This document shows, in pieces, positions 54,690-64,000 of a stretch of 64,000 nucleotides of DNA. This stretch comes from Owenia fusiformis. Taxonomy: Eukaryota > Annelida > Polychaeta > Sabellida > Oweniidae. Under the pieces are notes generated by a model. The model was not told the DNA's origin, did no database searches, and saw nothing but the letters and a program-made list of their open reading frames with translations. The translations under genes were made by a program, and so were the position numbers. The DNA is taken from assembly GCA_903813345.2 (NCBI GenBank), contig CAIIXF020000005.1, positions 21,393,375-21,457,374 of the forward strand. Direction: 5' to 3'. Every line of letters begins with the position of its first letter. Positions within the stretch are counted from its first letter, which is position 1.

Positions 54690-55260
54690 ACCCTGTTATC
54701 ACACCAAACTAGTTCTCACTACGTTCTCGAAAACGGGCTTAAACTGTGCACGAACGGATTTAAATTGCAGCCGTGAGTACCCCAATCCAGTCCGTTTGTA
54801 GCTCGTTCATTCTGCTCGTAGACAGACCCAACTCGACCGAATAAAAATCATGATAAATGCGTTCTGCACGGATTAGGGACACAATGTCTACTATTTTAGA
54901 ACGAGTTCAACCATATGGAAATTTGATGGATAATTCAGTAACATATTAGGACGGATTGAGAACGAGGTACAACTAATTGTCAACTGGTTTAAACTGATTA
55001 AGGACGTAATTGAACTGCTTGGTTACGTTGTGTAGACCAGACAAACACACAATTTAACCCCATCTAAACTTGATACCAACGTACTGCAGACGGAATAAAG
55101 ACGAGATGAATGAATTAACAAAAATTGCTACAGTGTATCACACCAGAACCAGTTGTCTCTGCGTTCTGCAAAACGTTGCCGAACCGGTTTTAAACTGTGT
55201 GCGAACTGAATGAACGTAGCTACAACGTTCTACGGTCTGTTTACGAACTTCATGGACTTA
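54690..55260. repeat. Two direct copies with GAACGGATT-rich sequence
   Basis: TATCACACCAAACTAGTTCTC at about 54697 and TATCACACCAGAACCAGTTG at about 55136 each continue with ACGTTCTCGAAAACG or GCGTTCTGCAAAACG and then TTTAAACTGTG-type words, about 438 bases apart. Between them lie GAACGGATTNAGGAC-like words. It is noncoding and GC-richer than the surroundings. Probably yet another insert in the outer array element. Confidence 0.55.
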
Positions 55261-55800
55261 CCCGGACGGGGAATGTGATTTAGAATTTTGAATCGATTCA
55301 ATATCCTGCCGATACCTTATATTCGGTTTGGTAAAGGTTATTACAGGGACAGTACAGAAAGACTTCAATTTTAAGCATTTCCAAACAAAAACGGGAGATT
55401 TTACGGTAGTTTGAACAAAAATACTGTTGATTTTAGCAGAAATACGGTAGATTTTCAAACATTTACAGTAGATTTTCAAAAATTTACGGTAGATTTTACG
55501 GCCGTTCTCATGGAAAAAACGAGTTTTTAAAAGAAAATTTACTGTAGATTTCGGAAAAAATACGGTAGATATTTTTACGGGCGCTTCTACGGAAAAGAAA
55601 TGGCATTTCCTTACGGTAGTTTGTCATTTTGTTACGGAAAAACGAAAAATTTACGGTAGATTCCCGTAAAAATACGGTAGGTTGGCAGGTATGTATACAT
55701 GTATTCACAAGTAGACAGGGTATTAAATTCAGTATGAACATAACATTGCATCATGGACCTATTTATTATGTACTTTTATATATATAATATAAGCTGTTTA

Positions 55801-56090
55801 CAGGATATGACCTCAAGCAATGGCGATCACAGCAAGAGGATGGATTACAGTAGTTGCTGTATCACACGAGCTACTCAAGGCCATAAGAGAATCCTTAGAG
55901 ACACAGAGGATGAAACAAGTGAAATAAAATGTCCTTTTCATCCTGGTCTCTTCAATGCTTATACAATTGCCAAAATGTTTTGAATTTTTCCCAGAAAATC
56001 ACTGGTCCTCACCTAGTTACCCTGATGATTTGCAGTGTATCATTGCAGAACAACTTCTTGAATTCGGAAAGATATGTTTATTTCTCGAGT
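55801..56090 (+). pseudogene. Coding-like stretch after an acceptor, unknown family
   Basis: After CTGTTTACAG the frame reads DMTSSNGDHSKRMDYSSCC, ITRATQGHKRILRDTEDETS, then EIKCPFHPGLFNAYTIAKMF and a stop. A second frame continues FFPENHWSSPSYPDDLQCII and AEQLLEFG. Composition looks protein-like and the two frames join near 55975 with one shift. I do not recognise the family. It is in phase with the exon-like frame ending at 49273, so the nested stack may occupy an intron of this unknown gene. Confidence 0.3.
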
Positions 56091-56104
56091 TACACCTATA
56101 CTTA

Positions 56105-57172
56105 CAGGGTGTCCGGAAAGTAAAGATACAAATACTCTTATTTTAAGATATTTTGTTTTTATGTAATGAAATTGCTACAGATTGTAGAGGAACTTTATTA
56201 CAATACATCTACCAACTTTTATAACATATAGTCTAAACGTGTTAAAGTTACGGTTGTCGTGGTTACGGTGGTGAATGGTATGCGGAGCAGTTCCAGGATA
56301 TCACTAAATTGTGATAAATTGCTAAAATATAGCCATTTGAAACAGTGTTTATTATTTTATTTCCTATCAATGTTTTGTTTTGTTCAATATTGTATTCTTG
56401 CTGCCATAGTATTTTCTTTAGTTTAATGATATCATTGATACATATCAGAACTATATAATGTCACCAGTATGATCAAAGAAAAAGTATACAAGTGCTTAGA
56501 AAAAGGGACCCTGGATTAATAGAAAAGTCAATAATGCACCTCCACAGTCAATGGACCAATTCACAAAGCAAAGAAAACAAATCTTACAAATGAATGTCTT
56601 GACATTAAACCTTTTTGTAAAATGGCCCATATTTGCCTGATAATGCCCCATTGGACTTCTACATTAATGAATATCTTAAAGCAATATTTGTTAGAAGTTC
56701 AACATAAAAATTAGATTCAGCTGGAAGCCAATGGTAGCAGCAATCTTAGGGATGGGCATCGGCGGTTTTGTCAGGTCTTGGAATCTCCGGTCAAAATGCA
56801 TCAAGAATGTTAAGATAATGGTAGGAAATACATAATACTGGATAACAAAAGTAATGCCAAATGACTAAAATAATGTTACAGTACTAATCCTTTTGCTGTT
56901 GCGGTACATAGTTTGATGTATAATACCAACAGATGACAAAGTGTCAAGATGATATGAACTGGAGAAAAGAATTATAAAACATAATTGTGATGCTGCTCCA
57001 CATACTCCTGTTACCTTAACAACTGTAACTTTTTTTATTTTGAAACAATTTGTCATGACAGTTGCAGGATAAATTATTACAATGTCATTCTACAATCTGT
57101 AGCAATTTCATCTCACAACAGGTAAATCTATTGAAATTAGAGCATTTGTATCTTTAATTTCCCGACACCCTG
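56105..57172. mobile_element. Mariner-like non-autonomous element, about 95-bp TIRs
   Basis: CAGGGTGTCCGGAAAGTAAAG at the left and CTTTAATTTCCCGACACCCTG at the right, flanked by TA (56103-56104, 57173-57174). TIRs extend through AGATACAAAT.CTC and ATGAAATTGCTACAGATTG. The 1,068-bp interior has no recognisable transposase. Confidence 0.85.
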
Positions 57173-57174
57173 TA

Positions 57175-58320
57175 TAAGTCATGTTTTGGATAATAATTTG
57201 GCTCAAGGTTAAGGAAGATAGTCTAATTTGAGAATATGCTGGTGGTTTTAGGTTTGGTTTGTTAACGAAGACGCAATTCACATATTATAGTTCCTTGCTT
57301 TTGTTACACTGACGTTTGGCATGAATATTGCCCATATTACACTGACTTAGAGCTTTGATTACACTGACGAATGAATAATATTATAGAGAAATTTGATCCG
57401 TGGAATGTCATGGACATATGTATAAGCCATACTACCCTGTTAAAAATGTTCAACCTTGAATTTGGGACATCAATGATTGTACAATGGTTGTTCAATGGAT
57501 TTTCCAAGGTTGTTTTTTTCAACAGATGAAAAAAGCCATGAAATTTTCATTGGTTAGTTAAAATCCCTTGAATTTTTAAAACAATGCCTTGAAAACATAA
57601 TTCAACACCTTGAATTTCACTTGCAACCCATTGAAAATGAAAAACAATGATGATTTCAAGGTACAGTAAAACCAGCATATATGAAACAGTAAAGAATATG
57701 TTAAATTCTTGCTGAAACTGTTTCATTCAGGCAGGTCTTTTTCCAAAGGTGGTTCATTCTTTAAAAAAGGTGGGTGTTCAGATATGACCATTTTGGCTCT
57801 AATTCACTTTGAAAGTGCTAAAGATGGTGAATACTACATGATCATGTCATTGAACGAAGTTCCAGGGGGATTTAGAAAAGCTATCTGTCGGTTTTATTTT
57901 ATTGATACTTAGGGACAAAGGAGCTCTTCTTGAGAAAAAATTGCCAGGATGAAAGCTGAATTTCAAAAATGCCGCCATTTTTTCATAAAAAAATGTATAA
58001 ATCAAATACCAGTGGATAGGTTGTATACAAGTGGAAAAAAAGAAGTAAAAAAGCAAAAGCATAATATTTGATTACTCAAATATCAGATGATGGATTTGGT
58101 TCTAATCTTATATATGCTGATACCTGGAGACAAAGAAGCTCTGTTCAAGAATTTTCATGATGGTTGGTATTTTGAAAAACTTTGTTTGCCGGGATTTATT
58201 ACTCTGTAGAGTTGCTTTTCCTCATCCTTGGTTCAAGGATTTTCACTTCTTTCCATAATTTAAGCATAAATAAATTAAGTCCTTTGAAGAAGGATGCTGT
58301 TTTTGAAAGAATTTATGACT
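57175..58320. other. Intron DNA with degenerate CCTTGAA...CAATG words
   Basis: No gene. From about 57440 to 57665, CCTTGAAT / CCTTGAAA / CATTGAAA words recur about every 21 bases, suggesting an old short tandem repeat. A terminus of array element B lies near 58186-58216. Confidence 0.45.
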
Positions 58321-58405
58321 CTGGGGGGAGTTCATATATGTCCATATATGATTTGAAAATGTGATTTTAATTCTGGGGGGAGTTCATATATGTCATCAGA
58401 TTGAA
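58318..58405. repeat. Direct repeat CTGGGGGGAGTTCATATATG
   Basis: CTGGGGGGAGTTCATATATG occurs at about 58320 and 58373, about 53 bases apart. Confidence 0.8.
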
Positions 58406-58479
58406 AAAAATAGAAATTGAACTAGAAAAGGATGTATTTGGTATTAAAGAAGCTACAGTATCTTGAACAAGTTCTGAAG

Positions 58480-58930
58480 TTTCACCACTAGGTGGCTGAT
58501 TCGGGTGGGTAAATTAACATGGCAGGTATATATATTTAAGTTTAAGTCGATAAATTTTCATATAATCCTTGTGTGAAGCTAATGCAGACCAAATATCACA
58601 TTGAAGGCAGGATACAATCAAATCCTTATTACCCAGATGTTAGTAGGTAGTTACTAGTTTCACCACTAGGTGGCTGATTCGGGTGGGTAAATTAACATGG
58701 CAGGTATATATATTTAAGTTTAAGTCGATAAATTTTCATATAACCCTTGTGTGAAGCTAATGCAGACCAAATATCACATTGAAGGCAGGATACAATCAAA
58801 TCCTTATTACCCAGATGTTAGTAGGTAGTTACTAGTTTCACCACTAGGTGGCTGATTCGGGTGGGTAAATTAACATGGCAGGTATATATATTTAAGTTTA
58901 AGTCGATAAATTTTCATATAATCCTTGTGT
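58480..58930. repeat. 178-bp tandem repeat, 2.5 copies, each with a CTCF-like core
   Basis: TTTCACCACTAGG starts at 58480, 58658 and 58836, an exact 178-base period. Two full units differ by very few bases; the third is cut off after ATTTTCATATAATCC. Each unit carries CCACTAGGTGGC (58485-58496, 58663-58674, 58841-58852). This fits the CTCF core CCASYAGRKGGC at all 12 positions. Confidence 0.92.
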
Positions 58931-59261
58931 GTCTGATAATTATACAAACGAAAATATGTCCAGTAAAAGAAAATATAATCTGCACATTGCTCAACACAAG
59001 AAATGATATTTCACTTTTGTGATTTTGTAACATGGGGTCTATGGGGAATCTTGCCGACCTAGAAGCAACATTTTCAAAGAAGATTATATTTTAAAAGTTG
59101 TTAAAAACCACAATCTCTTGGGATGGACCTGTATATAATATATATATTTTATTGACTCTTTATTCCAGAAGGATGACATATTAGTCACAACATGGGCTTT
59201 CAAGAAAGCCCAAAGTCACATATTAGTTGAGAAGTTTTAATTTTGCTGAATTCAAGACATT

Positions 59262-59318
59262 GAATATTATGCAAATGAGCATAGAATATTATGTAAATGA
59301 ATCATGTGACCCTTGAAG
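59262..59318 (+). promoter_or_regulatory. Octamer plus E-box module, copy 1
   Basis: GAATATTATGCAAATGAGCA then ATTATGTAAATGAATCATGTGACCC. It contains the octamer ATGCAAAT and TCATGTGAC (E-box CATGTG). A near-copy lies at 61408-61466 and a reversed partial copy at 63335-63372. Confidence 0.45.
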
Positions 59319-59579
59319 TTGTTGAAATGTTCTTTTGGAAATATGTTTCTAAAACTTTTCTTGATGAAATTGTTCATTTAGAAAATTTAATGTTAAAGTT
59401 TTTTTTATAAAAGAGAAATTCGAAAAATAGTTTTAACATCCATTTCCAAACTTAAAAGTGATTTAAGAATTACAATAAACAGCAAATGGCTGGAAAATTA
59501 TTACCAATCAACATTTTTGTTTTTATAATTATATAATCTGTTGTGATCAAAAAGTTCATTTAAAAGAGTGCATCAATCT

Positions 59580-59795
59580 AGGGGCGTAGCCAGCACTTGT
59601 AAGTGTGGGGGGGGGTGCGATTCATTGGATTTGCATCACTAAGAACCCTGGAAATTTTTAAAAATCTATATTGTCTATAGTGCAATCTAAGCATTTCAAA
59701 ATGTAATTTGATAATGTTTTTACAACAAATTTTACAAAATTGCTTTTTTGTGGGGATGGGGTGGGGGTCACTCCCCAGGCTATGCCCATGTCAAT
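59580..59795. mobile_element. GGGGCGTAGCCAG-type MITE, copy 1
   Basis: AGGGGCGTAGCCAG at the left and CAGGCTATGCCCAT at the right are inverted. Flanks ATCAATCT (left) and GTCAATCT (right) agree in 7 of 8 bases, as a hAT-like duplication would. It contains G-runs and no coding capacity. This end motif is widespread in marine animals, as I recall it. Confidence 0.6.
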
Positions 59796-60303
59796 CTCTG
59801 GAATATCAATATATGCATTGATATTACCACTTCCTATTTGTTGTTTGATTTCATAAATCACCGATCAAGAGAATTTTCATTCTCATATCCTTCCTTACAT
59901 TTATATAACTGCTAACATTAATGGTCAAGGTATAGATTCAAAGGAACTATTATATATTACCACTATAGTGACCTAATAACCTAATAATCTCTTTCTTAAT
60001 ACAGTAGTCCTTAATCTTCTATTAAGGCCCATAATGTACATGGGTACGTAAATGAACTAAGCTTATTATAAAAGCATATTCTAAAACAATGAAGTAAAGA
60101 TTATAGTTCATCAAATCTAAAATAATTGCTAGACATAAAAAGTAATCAAGGTTGTTCTGATCAGACAGTAATAAAACAAGGAAATGGACAGATTAAGAAA
60201 TTAGCCCTTTGTTATCATTTAATACTAATTTGTTGGTTTAACAACCCTTATAACTAGAGTTTAGTCTCCAATTGTTATTATAGGTGCATGTTATAAATCA
60301 TTG

Positions 60304-60436
60304 TAGCCAGGGGTATAGCCAGCAGGCGTCAAAGGGGGGGGGGGGGGTGTGCATTTCTGTGAGCGAAGCGAGATCTGAAAAGGGGGTAAGGGATCCACAG
60401 AAATTTTTCAACAATCTCCCCTGGCTACACCCACGG
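60304..60436. mobile_element. GGGGCGTAGCCAG-type MITE, copy 2
   Basis: AGGGGTATAGCCAGCAGG at the left, CCTGGCTACACCC at the right, with GTGAGCGAAGCGAG and a run of about 14 G inside. A shorter relative of the 59580 copy. Confidence 0.6.
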
Positions 60437-61400
60437 TTGCTCTATACAGCATTATGAAGGAGAAGCAATTCTATAAATCATACTATTTCTAATCTACAAG
60501 AACATTTATCATTCAGTATAGTTTTAAGCAACACAATGTAAAATAATAATATAAAGATATTACACATCAATTATCAAATTAATACTTTTGACTGTTCACT
60601 AATCTTTTTTTAGTTCAATCTGGAATTGGAAAAGGTGATTTCTCAGTCCAATTTGAAGTTTATTAACTGATGCAACAGGGAAGGAATATCACTGGAAAGA
60701 CATAAACATGACTGGGTTTAGTGGGGGGGGGTGAGGGTGTTACATATGATGCCCAGTTAGTAGCCCATGTTGTCACTAAATTCTCAACATATCAAGATGT
60801 TGAATGGTGCAAGATAAAATCTATTTGGCATGAAATTAGTGTTTTGACACTCACTTCACCTTTTATATAGTTTAACTCATTAATTAAAATGAATGTGACA
60901 GGAAAGAACAGCCAAGTCCTTATTGCCTTTTTAAAATATAAACAAGTATATTGGGAATTTCAGGCAACTCTTGTAAATAGATAAGAAAATAAAACAATGA
61001 AATCAACACACATTCAAACATAAACAGATCAATGAATTAGGTCTGGGCTCATATTAATCCTTCATGAACACAAACCTATAATTTTGATTTCAATGGAAAA
61101 ATCAAAATTTAAAATGTTTGTTCTACACCACACTTACATGTACATGTAACACTATAGGGTTTGGAAATCATATGAGAACCAAAATCAAATCAACAGATTG
61201 GTTAAATGTTTAAAACATTAATTTTCAATCATACAAACAACAATATCTGCTAGTGAATATCAAGAGAATGATATGTTTTATATTTTTGGTTTAACTCAAT
61301 ATATAATGTAAGTAAGGAATTTTTGATATTTTATCATTTCAGTTGTAGTGTTGTGGTATAACAGTTGTAATACTTGGATAGCAGAACACTTTTGGCTAAA
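60437..61400. other. Unassigned intron or intergenic DNA
   Basis: No coding frame or repeat recognised except a G-run near 60722. Confidence 0.5.
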
Positions 61401-61407
61401 TTCAAGA

Positions 61408-61466
61408 CATTGAATATTATGCAAATGAACATTGTATATTATGCAAATGAGTCATGTGACCCTTGA
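61408..61466 (+). promoter_or_regulatory. Octamer plus E-box module, copy 2
   Basis: CATTGAATATTATGCAAATG, ATTATGCAAATGAGTCATG and TGACCCTTGAA. Two octamers (ATGCAAAT) and one GTCATGTGAC. Preceded, as in copy 1, by AATTCAAGACATTGAATATT. Confidence 0.45.
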
Positions 61467-62334
61467 ACAAAAGTGTGATAATAAGATCTTATGAAATAGT
61501 AAAAGTAATAACTTTGCTACTTTTTTCAATGGATCATTAGAAATATCATATTATATGAGGTTATGTTTTTAATTAGGTTTACAAATTAGGTTTAAAGGAT
61601 CTGTTATACATTTCAAATTTAAATTGTTCAATGAATTCAGAAGACTACAAATGTTTGGATAATAGCTACATAATCATAAGTGCAATCAATGCTTTTGTTT
61701 TCATAACAACCTGTTGTGACCAGGAAGACCATTAAAGATTGATTTTAACAGCTTTCTCTTTGTTGTTAGTATCTACATATTTTTTGTAGTTTTGTTCATA
61801 ATTTTTTTTAAGTTTTTGCATTGATACAAGAAATATCCCTGCAAGATCAAACTAGATGAAGAAGTAGAATAAAAGCACTTTTATTCTTGGGAGGGGGAGT
61901 AGAGGCCATTTATATGTAGCTACTTACTGTAAAATAAGAGCATGGCATTTCAAAAAGGCCCTAAATATGTTTGAAATAATATTTGGGCCTTACTATCTGG
62001 CTATGCTACAATATTTCCATTACACAGATTTCAAAATTGCATAATGTAACTCAGTCAGAAATAGGAACATAAATTATTTGTCAAAAATTTGAACGTTAAG
62101 TTATATTTATAAAACACTATTAAAATACAAACTTAGTTGATGATGCCAATAGAAAAACACAGCGGTAACCCTTGCATGATGAGATCATGCACAGTTGAAC
62201 AAAAGATTTAATATTCTTAAGATTAAAAATTGATAAAAGTTATATTTAATTATATTTCCTATTATTAATTACTACATTGATAAAGTAATATGTCTCATAG
62301 GATGTTAAAAAAGTGGAATGATTCAATTAATCAG

Positions 62335-62580
62335 TTGCGAGTAGGTAGTTACCAGTTTCGCCACCAGGTGGCTGATTCGGGGGAAATAACATGGCAGGGT
62401 ATTACAAAATTCCCTTCAACTTGAATATTCATCAGTTTTAGTGGTTCACTTTTCATATAACCCTTATGTATGTGATAGTTATACAAATTAAAATATGTCC
62501 CGTAAAAGAAAATATTATCTGTCCAACACAAGAAAAGATATTTCACTTTTTGTGGTTTTATGCCTGGGTCACATATGCTC
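62335..62580 (+). repeat. Diverged paralogue of the 58.8-59.0 kb segment
   Basis: GTAGGTAGTTACCAGTTTCG, CCACCAGGTGGCTGATTCGG, TTTTCATATAACCCTT, AAAATATGTCCCGTAAAAGA and AAAAGATATTTCACTTTTTG follow the same order as 58820-59035. It keeps a second perfect CTCF-core match, CCACCAGGTGGC, at 62361-62372. A short CGGCCGGCGCCCGGCCG palindrome lies immediately after, at about 62588-62604. Confidence 0.75.
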
Positions 62581-62604
62581 CGATCCATCGGCCGGCGCCC
62601 GGCC

Positions 62605-63320
62605 GATTGAGTGTTTTGTTCAATATTGTATTCAATTAGTAGTGAAAATCGGAGCAAATTTTCAAAGTTGATAAACTCTTTTCAAAACCACATTTCTAGA
62701 TGTAATTTTACATGTAGATTCAAAATATGATACCAGTTTGACTGAATTGTGAGTTTTTGTAATGAGGTAAATCAAGATTATTTCTACTCGCATTTAGGAT
62801 ATTGATTTCTTTTTAACTCATCAGAACTGAGAATGATTACATTTATAATCGTATTATTGAAATAACACTAATCCAAATGTATGAAAAGGCATAATTTTCA
62901 CATGAATTAATAGTCTTTGATGTGAAAGAAATAAAACATGTCTGGACTTTATTACAACATCCACATTAAATTAACTTATTATATTTTGATCATATGTATT
63001 TGTTTATTTTTAACTCACAGGCACATCCTTTTCCTATATAATCAGTCTTATGATTGAATTTCATCCAATGGTAAATAAGCATCCATTTAGAATAATAATA
63101 GAATATAGTAGGAAAAAGATGTTCTTAACAAATTAGGGTTAAGTTCTGTGGAAGAAAAATGATATTGATTATATCTAAAATATATCAATATCATTGAATT
63201 AATTGGAGGTGATATCTAGTGATTAAAATAAGGCATCCAGCGATCCTAATATACTCTAATATAAACTGGTCATAAGAAGTGTCTCAAGACATTAGCTGGT
63301 GGAAGTGAGTTTGACATAAA
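62605..63320. other. Unassigned DNA
   Basis: AT-rich; nothing recognised. TGTTTTGTTCAATATTGTATTC near 62613 also occurs inside the mariner-like element near 56376, so part of it may be transposon-derived. Confidence 0.4.
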
Positions 63321-63334
63321 ATTTTCAATGATCA

Positions 63335-63372
63335 CATGACTCATTTGCATAATTTTCTATGATTGTTTGCAT
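63335..63372 (-). promoter_or_regulatory. Octamer plus E-box module, reversed partial copy
   Basis: TCACATGACTCATTTGCATA then TGTTTGCATAATTTTCTAT: the reverse of ATGCAAATGAGTCATGTGA. Orientation is opposite to the other two modules. Confidence 0.4.
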
Positions 63373-64000
63373 AATTTTCTATTGCTTGAATATGTAAACA
63401 TGAAACTTTGAATCAAACATGATTAATTCTTTAAGCAATTTACATCTGTACTTGAATCTAAAGTTAGCATTAACTTTAAACAATAAGTTAAAAACTTGGT
63501 GGTAACTTATTAGTTCAGGTATGCCATTTGAATGAACAGTATATGCCTGGGAGTATAATGTCCTCATGGACCACATCACAGTAGGTTCATAGTGTATCAC
63601 ACTCTCTGATCATACAATGTAAATACATAATATTAGAGCAATTGTGATTTCCCTTAGTAAAATGGGGGAAAGGGGGGTTGTTCAAGAGTAAAAGATCTTG
63701 TGATCACACCCCATGTTTACTGGGGCCTGTATTCAATTTGTGAATATGGGGAAATATAATCTAAATATCATACTTAACAGTGAGATCTTTTTATCATTTC
63801 TTAAATTGATTTAATGGTCATTAATTTGGGATAGGGGTTTGGTTTAATGTATTTCATATTTGAAAATGCTCCCCTATGGTGGACAAAAATTAACATTAAT
63901 TTTCATGAAAAAAAGAAAAAGACCCAATACATCTAGATCTCATTAATACCTTCAAAATTTTACTTAAAGCATATGTAAATATCCAAACAATACGTTAACA
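63373..64000. other. Unassigned DNA at the right edge
   Basis: No gene or repeat recognised up to the window end. Confidence 0.5.

Larger units (their letters stand above)
49303..55694. mobile_element. Outer GGTAGATTTT-array element, split by two nested elements
   Basis: ACATACCTGCCAACCT at 49303 and AGGTTGGCAGGTATGT ending at 55694 are inverted. ATAC on both sides (49299-49302, 55695-55698) is a likely 4-bp duplication. Inside are degenerate GCGGTAGATTTTTNAAAAA units: 49330-49890 on the left, and 54600-54665 plus 55380-55680 on the right. Parts of the right array are rich in TACGGTAGATTTT. CCTGCCAACCT ends with this kind of fill occur in many invertebrate genomes, as I recall; no transposase is visible. 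Confidence 0.75.

Noticed and set aside
58480-58930. CRISPR-like regular spacing
   Set aside because: The 178-bp unit repeats as a whole, with no short repeat plus unique spacers; this is a eukaryotic tandem repeat.
59611-60360. G-runs as G-quadruplex regulatory sites
   Set aside because: They lie inside two copies of a common MITE and consist of single long runs rather than four spaced tracts.

Overview
The window is AT-rich, intron-dominated animal DNA. It is very probably from a marine lophotrochozoan, most likely a mollusc. The reasons are the style of its repeats (tandem arrays rich in AAAATGGCNGCC, ending in GGACGGACAGACAGAC-type tails), its LINE and Gypsy families, and a spliced gene related to vertebrate FAM184A. 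The species cannot be named from sequence alone. No rRNA, CRISPR array, operon or bacterial feature is present.

The one host gene I can support lies on the minus strand. Five coding exons (44238-43966, 42873-42661, 31790-31627, 19616-19499, 2916-2732) have clean AG/GT borders and matching phases. They read as about 317 consecutive residues of the coiled-coil protein FAM184A. The gene runs off both ends of the window, so nearly everything else here is intron. Intron lengths are about 1.1, 10.9, 12.0 and 16.6 kb, and all the bulk is repeats and transposons.

Layout from left to right. 0.5-2.4 kb: tandem array of 310-350 bp units. 2.7 kb: exon. 3.3-5.9 kb: decayed L1/Tx1-type LINE on minus. 6.9-7.4 kb: tandem array. 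8.2 kb: tRNA-like Pol III unit. 9.0-13.5 kb: composite of repeated blocks and TTCC/TATCC satellite. 14.86-17.59 kb: TIR element inside another array. 18.2-21.8 kb: arrays, dispersed repeats and one exon. 21.8-22.2 kb: fossil DDE_Tnp_4 transposase. 24.6 and 25.5 kb: large palindromes. 26.2-27.0 kb: array element. 27.5-28.7 kb: hAT element inside a mariner-like element. 31.6 kb: exon. 31.8-42.3 kb: a LINE that landed on the splice acceptor of that exon and itself carries an antisense LINE, a 4.4 kb TIR element and a mariner. 42.7 and 44.0 kb: exons. 44.3-46.7 kb: array plus a LINE tail. 47.1-49.1 kb: TIR element with a zinc-finger-like ORF. 49.3-55.7 kb: three nested elements, the innermost a broken Ty3/Gypsy fossil. 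56.1-57.2 kb: mariner-like MITE. 58.5-63.4 kb: 178 bp tandem array with CTCF-like cores, octamer/E-box modules and small MITEs.

The most interesting points are these: a LINE target-site duplication that copied a 3' splice site; several apparently unrelated array families that all carry a YY1-like AANATGGCNGCC word; and a phased array of CTCF-core matches with a diverged copy 3.5 kb away. Similarity statements rest on my memory of protein families; no search was run.
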